This document shows, piece after piece, positions 58,118 to 64,000 of a stretch of DNA of 64,000 nt (position 1 is the first letter of the stretch; each line of letters begins with the position of its first letter). The stretch is from Prorocentrum cordatum (taxonomy: Eukaryota; Sar; Dinophyceae; Prorocentrales; Prorocentraceae), in assembly GCA_963575745.1 (NCBI GenBank), contig CAUYUJ010016061.1, positions 253,858 to 317,857 on the forward strand. Reading direction: 5' to 3'. A model generated the notes under the pieces. That model worked only from the letters and a program-made list of their open reading frames with translations. It did not search any database and had not been told where the DNA came from. Both the position numbers and the translations under genes were made by a program.

Positions 58118-58300
58118 GGGGTGACTAGGGGAGGGGGGGTGGGGGGATTTCACGGCGCGGGCCATGATTTTTCCTCAGATTTCAGGGCGCCTCTTCTTGA
58201 TTCAATACGTCCCAGGCCCCCCCGCTGGGCCGCGCACATGCCGCCGGTCATGATTTGCACCCCCCCCCTCTTGGACTCCCCCCTCTTGGCCGCTCCCGAG
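58118..58300 (+). repeat. Dispersed repeat D, copy 3
   Basis: Same order of blocks as copies 1 and 2, with the fuller right end CATGCCGCCGGTCATGATTT. Confidence 0.75.
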
Positions 58301-59290
58301 AGCAGGCGGGGCGTGTGCAGACTTCAAACTCCAATCGGGCATAGCCAGGGCCCCAAGGTAAGGGGACCCGATTAGTGGTAGGGCCCTGGAGCCCCTAAGT
58401 TGGCCAGAATCGCTAAACCAGGTCTGCCGAAGCTGGTGTTTCTCGGGTGACGGCAGTTCCAGTTAGTGGAACGGGGGGGGTGCGTCCCCCAGTGCACATC
58501 GCTGAACCAGGTCCCACTAAACCCAGTTCCGCCAACGCCCGGTCCAAGGCGCGCAAGCATGGGGCGGGCGGAGGCTTGGCCTGAGCGAGCGACACCTTGG
58601 CACGCAGCCGCCTCGCGGGCCAGATGGCCTTCCACGCCGCCGCGTTGGGAGGAGGGGGGACATCTTCTAAGTGGCGAAGGCCAGCTTCTGGAGAGGACGC
58701 GCGCGGGGGGCGGTCCACAGGCTGCCGGGCAACAGGAAGAGGGGACAGCACCGCCTTGCTCAGCGCCTCGCGGCAGAAAACCCAGGGCTCGCCGGGGACA
58801 GGCCCTCCCACCTAGACGACGATGACCCTTCCAAAACCCCGCCGAAAGGCCCCCGAGAAAAGCCTCCCAGAACTCTTTCCCAGAGGCTTTTCGGAGGGTT
58901 TCGGGAGGGTTTCGGCTGTTCTGAAAAAGAAGGAAACCAGTCCTGAGCGAACCTTGGACTGTCTAAGTCCAGCGCAAGGGGGGGAGGGGGGGGAGGGGGG
59001 GGTGGGAAGGCAGCATAAGTGCGGGCGCTGGGGGGACAGAGGCCTCCCCTCGCACCGGCGGGGCAGCGGGGCCCAGGTCGTCGGCGACCGCGCCAGAGAT
59101 CACGGCCGTCCCAAGATCCCTCCACCACCAGACTTGCCGCACCCGAAGGCACAGCCAGCGAGGAGAGGAGGGAGCAGGGGAGGCGAGTGGTGAGCGCTCT
59201 TTTTCTTCCCAGGATAACGCTCGCTACCTGTGCCAGACCCCCCCCCCCCGGGTAACGCTAACGATCGTACAAGGGGGGGGGGCCTGTAAC
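58301..59290. other. GC-rich stretch, no gene recognised
   Basis: G runs at 58980-59010 and 59240-59280. Frames are open on both strands without motifs. Confidence 0.35.
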
Positions 59291-59296
59291 CCGCCC

Positions 59297-60488
59297 CTAC
59301 ATTTCGTGGTGCGGTGCGCACTGGCGATTGATGCGCCGGTGGCGCGGACGCATGCCGCGGCCGCCGTTACCATTGGTCACCCTCCCGCCCGCACCCTGCC
59401 CCCACGTTCCCTCCAGGTAGTGACAGTTACCCAGGAAAGGCATAAAAAAATGGCCACGAGGAGAGGAGGGAGCAGGGGAGGCGAGCGCACGCCACCACTT
59501 CAGCGCCCTGAGAGCGTTTACCCGTACGGTGGGGCAGGCTCGCGGCCAGGACAGCAAGAGCAGGCGGTCGAGTCTGCGCTTGGGCGGGCAGCGGCGGCGC
59601 CGCCAGCAGGGGTTGAAGCCCTCTTGGCCGGAGCGGCGGCCGCAGGGGAAGAAAGGAAAAGAGGGAGGAAAGGAGGGAGAGGCGCGCGCGACGACGACGG
59701 CGACGCCCGCTCGCGCCGCAGCCGGCTCAAACCAGCGCCGTTTCCCCTTCCGCGCCGCGGCGCCGCAGAGGAAATACAAGGGCGGAGCAGCGTGGAGAAG
59801 CAGGGCCGAGCTCAAGGCAGCGACAGGCGGAACTGCGGGAGGTGGCGGGTGAGCCGAGGCGCGCGATAGCGCGCGCCATCGGCGACACACGACCTGGAGC
59901 CGCTGCCGCAGCCTCCACCGCGAGGTTATCAACGTCGTGGTCGACGGACAGGCTGGACGGCCATAGGACGGCCTTACAGCCGCTGCACTGCATGACAAAA
60001 CAGTATTCGCCAGCGGCGCCTGCTCCATCATCTACCGTGCCACGGAGGCTGTCGGCAGGTTTGGAACGCTGGTCGATGACCGCGACGGTAGTTCCAACGC
60101 GGATGGGCGGTCGGAGCGGAAGGGGGTTCGCCGCGTGACGTTCGTTAGGTTGGGGCGGCGGCGCAGTAGGGCAGCAGCGCGGCGGGGTTAGCAGACCGTT
60201 GAGACCAGCGCCGAGGGCCGCGGCCCCAGGAGCACACGCCGACTGGCAGTCCGGCGCTGTAGGAGGGCGGACGTCGTTGTCATCGTCCCCCTCCTCGCGG
60301 GCGGCTCCACGGCCTCTGCTCGGCCTGGGGCCAGCATCCCAGCAAGTGGCCACGGCGCGGGGCGAGGCCTGGCAAAGCCGACAAGTCGACGCGGCAAAGC
60401 TGCGGCAGCGCACACCTGGGCACGCGCATTGGGCGCGTAAGGGAGGCAGGGGAAGGATTGGAGGAGCCCCCCGCTGGCCATAGCCCAC
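59297..60488 (-). CDS. Coding-like minus-strand region, gene unknown
   Basis: Two frames look protein-like. The 59300-59520 frame includes ALKWWRALASPAPSSPRGHF and FLGNCHYLEGTWG. The 59727-60488 frame includes VGTTVAVIDQRSKPADSLRG and CFVMQCSGCKAVLWPSSLSV with a C-x2-C pair. They differ in phase and no splice pair was confirmed. High GC keeps competing frames open. Confidence 0.25.
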
Positions 60489-61240
60489 CGAGGCACAGCG
60501 CGGGGCGGGAGCGGACAGACGGCTGGGGCGGCCAGTTCCGCGGGGCCGGCGCGGGAGGCTGCTGCTGCAGCCCCCATGAGGGGTTCGCTGCAGCGGGGGG
60601 CGCAGGATCTTGCATCCCCGATCTCGTCCTCAGCGACGGCGGAGGCCCAGTGCGCCCGCGCGCTGGCATGGGAAAGGGAAGAGGATGGAAGCGACGACGC
60701 TTTCTTCTTCATCCTGACAGTGGTAGCCCGGGGGCTGGGCTCGACGGCAGACCTCGACAAGCAGGCTGCCACCAGGGCAACACTGCGCAACGTGGCGATG
60801 AAAGGCAAAATCCACGACTCACGGCCCGAGGCCGTGGTCCACGGGCACGGCCGGAGGCGAGGGGCCACAGGGGCGCAGCGAATCAAGCGGAGCTCGGCAC
60901 CCTCAGCAGAAGGGGGCCTCTTCGCCCTCCTCGTCGCCCCAATCCTTGGCTGGCCTGGGCGGGGAAGGAATCGGCAGAGATGGCCCCGGAGCAGCTGCGG
61001 CTCGACTGTTCGGGGGGACTTGGGAGCGGAACCCCATCACCTGTCTCTGCGGTCTGGGGCCAGCATATCAAGCAGGGGTGACGGTTCGGGCGACGGCCTG
61101 GCAGAGATTCGCGGACAGGGCTCGAAGAAACCAGGACAGCGCATGGGAGCGCTGGCACAGCGCGTGCGACACGGCCCGCAGTTGCGGCTGACGGTTCAGG
61201 GTGGGCGGTTTGGGAGGAGCCCCCCGAGGAGGACTCGCAA
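60300..61240 (+). repeat. Two related segments about 730 bp apart
   Basis: 60320-60480 and 61050-61230 share GGGGCCAGCAT, GCCTGGCA and GGAGGAGCCCCCCG in order. Translated on plus they align as GPASQQVATARGEAWQ and GPAYQAGVTVRATAWQ, suggesting an old duplication. Confidence 0.4.
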
Positions 61241-61549
61241 GAACCAGGTGGTCGCGACGAGCGTCGCCAGCACGCAGTGCATGTCGAGACCAGCAGTGGG
61301 GAGCGCACGGCCGTCCTTGCCGGGATGATCAGGGCTGTCAGGCGGGGGTAGGCAGGCGTCTTCTTCGTGGTCCCCATCCTCGTCGTTGTCGTCGGCCGCG
61401 GACCCCGCGTGCCCGTGGCCTGCATAGGCCATGGACGGCGAAAGGCCAGTCTCGCAGCGGGGCGGGCGGGGCGGTGGGACCACCGGCGCAGACGGCAGCG
61501 GCCCTGGCGGAGGGAGCTGCGGCGCGGGTTGCGGCGGAGACAACAGTGC

Positions 61550-61770
61550 CGACTGGGGCAACAGGAGCAGTCGAGGGTGGCGTCGATACTGGCTTCGATG
61601 CTGCGGCCGACGGAATCGTCGGTGCAGTCGTTGATGCAGGAGCCGATAATGCCAACGTCGATGGGGGCATCGATGCAACAGTCGACTGTGTTGACGTCGG
61701 CTTGGGCGACGAAGTTGAAGTTGAGAGCGTATGCGTCGATCCAGGCGTCGGTGCGGGAGTCGCGGTGGAC
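61550..61770. repeat. Degenerate GTCGATG-type repeat
   Basis: Imperfect GTCGATGC/GTTGATGC units keep all frames open. Confidence 0.5.
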
Positions 61771-62217
61771 TGCTGCTCGTGCCGGCCCTCCAACGCCTGG
61801 GGGGCGGGTCGGGGGAGCGTAAGACCCGGGTTTGCCAGGACTCGGGTTCGCCATCGTACGACCGCGCCTCGGATTTTGACGAGGAGGAGTTTCGTGGGAT
61901 GTCTGCAGCGGGAGGCCTCGTCAAAATGCAGGCTCGGCCTCGTCATTTTTCTGACGACCTCGTCGGGGATTTCCGAGTCCCTTGTACCCAGGTCTTACGT
62001 CCCCCTGAGCGGGGGAGCATCCGACGGCCTCACGCGCCCGCGACCTGCGCAGAACAGGCAGCCGTGGCGGCCAGGGCCGATAGGGCCGGCGTCTCAGAGG
62101 CCGCGGCCCCCTGTAGCGGGCTCGCCGTGGTGTCCGGCGGACCGCGTGAGAAAGAGAGTGAGAGAGAGAGAGAAAGAGAGAAGGATAGAGAGGGAGGTCA
62201 GAGCCCCGAATCAGCAG

Positions 62218-62312
62218 GGGTAACTCGGGTCAGGGCTAACTCGGGTTCGTTTTTCGGGATTCCGAACCCGAGTTACCCCGGACCCGAGTTACCCCGAATA
62301 ACTCGGGCGCCC
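62218..62312. repeat. Inverted repeat of TAACTCGGGT
   Basis: TAACTCGGGTCAGGGCTAACTCGGGTTCG and CGAACCCGAGTTACCCCGGACCCGAGTTA can fold on each other around GTTTTTCGGGATTC. Confidence 0.85.
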
Positions 62313-62344
62313 AAGGAGGGAGGGAGAAAGGGAGAGAGTTAGGA

Positions 62345-62460
62345 GCGGAGGGAGGGAGGGGGTAGAGGAGGAGGAGAAGGGGGAGGAGGAGGAGGAGGAG
62401 GAGGAGGAGGAGGAGGAGGAGGAGGAGGCTATGATGAGGAGGAGGAGGAGGAGGAGGAGG
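62345..62460. repeat. (GGA)n heading element C copy 4
   Basis: Near-perfect GGA triplets before the element. Confidence 0.95.
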
Positions 62461-62509
62461 ACCAGCTCAAGCCCAAGACTCCTCCACGAGATTGCACTGC
62501 ACCCTCTCT

Positions 62510-63232
62510 CCAAGGTTTCATCTTCACAGGTCTCTACGAGGGTTCCTTATCACTGAAGGACATACCCCGTTGGAAGACAGCCGTCTGAAAGCCCTGAACC
62601 GTGCCAGATCACCGTTCCCGGGACTTTAACGCCGCGAGCCAACATTACGACTGCGTCCTGACCGTCGTGGATAGCGCCCAAACGCCTTTACTGGGACTGC
62701 AGCACCGCGAATCAACGTAGGTACTGCGCCCTGACAGTCCGATATTGCGTCAAAACAATAGTTGTTGCTTGCGCAAGTCATAAGAGTCCTTGAAACTGCT
62801 GTAAGCTCTTAACGCGAATGCGCGTGGTGCTAAGGCAAGAGCTACATGTTGAAAACGACCCGCCCATCACCCGTAAAACTCTTGCAACTGTTTAAGACGA
62901 AAGCGCGCGGCCTTGAGGCAAGAGCCACATTGTGAAAACGACCCGCCCACCATCCGCGAAAACCTTGAATGTGTGTAAGATGAATGTGCGCGACCCTAAA
63001 GCGAAAGCCACATGTTGAAAGCGACCCACCCTCCACCCGTGAAACTCTTGCAAACGTTTAAAACACATGCGCGCGGCGATTAGACGAGAGCCTCATTTTG
63101 AAAACCAGCCGCCCTCCATCCGTGAAACTGTTGCAAATTATCCGTTTAAGGATCAAGCATGGCGAGGAAGTCTCAAGCGAAAGGTCCGCCCCGCCCTACT
63201 GACACGTCCCGGGGCGCGACAGGGAGGAGTTA
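62510..63232 (+). mobile_element. Composite element C, copy 4
   Basis: Blocks CCGTTGGAAGACAGCCGTCT, CGCCGCGAGCCAACATTACG, four 75- to 85-bp tandem units (GGCAAGAGCCACATTGTGAA) and the end block GGCGAGGAAGTCTCAAGCGA..GACAGGGAGGAGTTAT. A TA dinucleotide run (63231-63257) follows. Confidence 0.85.
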
Positions 63233-63259
63233 TATATATATATATATATATATATAAGG

Positions 63260-63760
63260 GGAGGTGGTAGGAGGAGGAGGGGGAGGAGGAGGAGGAGGAG
63301 GAGGAGGGAGGGGGGGAGGGGAAGGAGAAGCAGGAGGGAAAGGGAGAGAGAGATGAGGGAGAGGAAAGGGAGAGGAGGACACGGGGAGGATGGAGAGAGC
63401 GAGGGAGAGGGACAGGGAGAGCGAGAGCGAGAGGGAGGAGGAGGAGGAGCAGCAGCAGCAGCAGTAGCAACAACAGCAACAGCAGCAGCAAGCCGAGGAG
63501 CTACGCTCGCCCGCGCCCTGGTGTGCGCCCTACCTGATGGCCGCCCTGGTGGGCGCTCTGGCCGCCCTGGCGGGCGCCTTCTGCTCCCCCTCCTGCGCCC
63601 TCCTCCGCAGGTCCGTGACGCACACGAATGCCTTCTCCCAGCCTTCCCAGGAGGGGGAGGGGGAGAAGAAGGAGGGAAAGGGAGAGGGAGATGAAGAGAA
63701 GGAGAGGAGGGGGATGAGGAGGAAGAGGAGGAGAACGAGGAGGAGGAGGAGGAGGAGGAC
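63260..63760. repeat. (GGA)n/(GAGAGG)n linker between C copies 4 and 5
   Basis: GGA triplets and GAGAGG units, with an (AGC/AAC)n patch at 63448-63490 and a short unique GC-rich piece at 63495-63645. Confidence 0.9.
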
Positions 63761-63761
63761 C

Positions 63762-64000
63762 AGTGTAAACCCGAGAGTCACCAAGGATGTTGGAACAAAC
63801 CCTCCCTCCAAGCTACCTCTTCACAGGCCCCTACAACAGTTCATTTCCAGTGAACGGAAAACATTACTTTCGGGACTCCAACGCCACGGATCAACCTGAC
63901 TGTTGCGTCTTGACGATTTTGAATCGCGCCGAAACGCCATTCTTGGAATTTCAGCACCACTAATCAGCATAACTGTGGCGCCCTCACAATCCTGAAGCTT
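63762..64000 (+). mobile_element. Composite element C, copy 5 (runs off window)
   Basis: Starts at GTAAACCCGAGAGTCACCAA and GTTGGAACAAACCCTCCCTC and continues into the CAACGCCACGGATCAACC units. The remainder is outside the window. Confidence 0.85.

Noticed and set aside
1-64000. tRNA, rRNA and spliced-leader genes
   Set aside because: By eye I found no cloverleaf, rRNA landmark or spliced-leader core on either strand. A tRNAscan-SE or covariance-model search would be decisive.

Overview
The window looks like a piece of dinoflagellate nuclear genome. I cannot name the species. Four things point there: very sparse, split coding sequence; introns that start GT, GC or GA and end AG; a very high load of simple repeats, mostly (TCC)n/(GGA)n, (ATC)n and (AAC)n; and several families of short dispersed elements. 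Most long open frames here are simple-repeat artefacts (poly-Glu, poly-Arg, poly-Leu, poly-Ser) and were not called. A run of exactly 100 N at 9748-9847 marks a scaffold gap.

The one gene I recognise with confidence is a plus-strand papain-family (C1A) protease of the cathepsin Z/X type. It is spread over at least seven exons from 43227 to 52544. Its catalytic Cys, His and Asn lie in three different exons. Its introns include GT-AG, GC-AG and GA-AG types and are packed with (TCC)n/(GGA)n tracts, a 169-bp palindrome, a roughly 90-bp tandem repeat and two copies of a dispersed element. The signal peptide and propeptide exons were not found.

Two minus-strand gene models are supported by splice phase but not by homology: 55.1-55.9 kb (three exons, introns of 92 and 72 bp) and 28.4-29.5 kb (two exons around a simple-repeat intron). 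A degenerate minus-strand coding region lies at about 37.98-39.18 kb. Weaker coding-like stretches are at 17.4-17.7, 20.0-20.8, 24.0, 24.5, 34.3, 54.4-55.2 and 59.3-62.0 kb.

Layout: 0-4 kb (ATC)n, (GGA)n, a MITE and a dispersed element; 4-9.7 kb (TCC)n, (AAC)n and a composite element in tandem; 9.8-11.1 kb (GGA)n and (ATC)n; 11.6-16 kb almost pure (TCC)n; 16-23 kb GC-rich sequence with composite elements; 23-26 kb very long (TCC)n; 26.4-27.7 kb a 73-bp satellite and a TGAGGC array; 28-41 kb the minus-strand models, a pseudogene and minisatellites; 41-52.5 kb the cathepsin gene, with further element-interrupted coding segments inside its first mapped intron; 52.5-64 kb more composite elements, an 11-bp array and GC-rich sequence of uncertain coding status.

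The most interesting signal is a family of about 168-bp elements (called A here) that interrupt coding-like sequence and are flanked by short direct repeats. Removing an element together with one repeat copy leaves one continuous frame (43783-43962 + 44131-44280 + 45651-45701). This looks like insertion-driven intron gain, or interruption of a gene fragment. A second signal is a roughly 580-bp (TCC)n tract sitting inside a dispersed repeat and flanked by the 8-bp direct repeat TCGACGTC, so microsatellite tracts here may spread as insertions.
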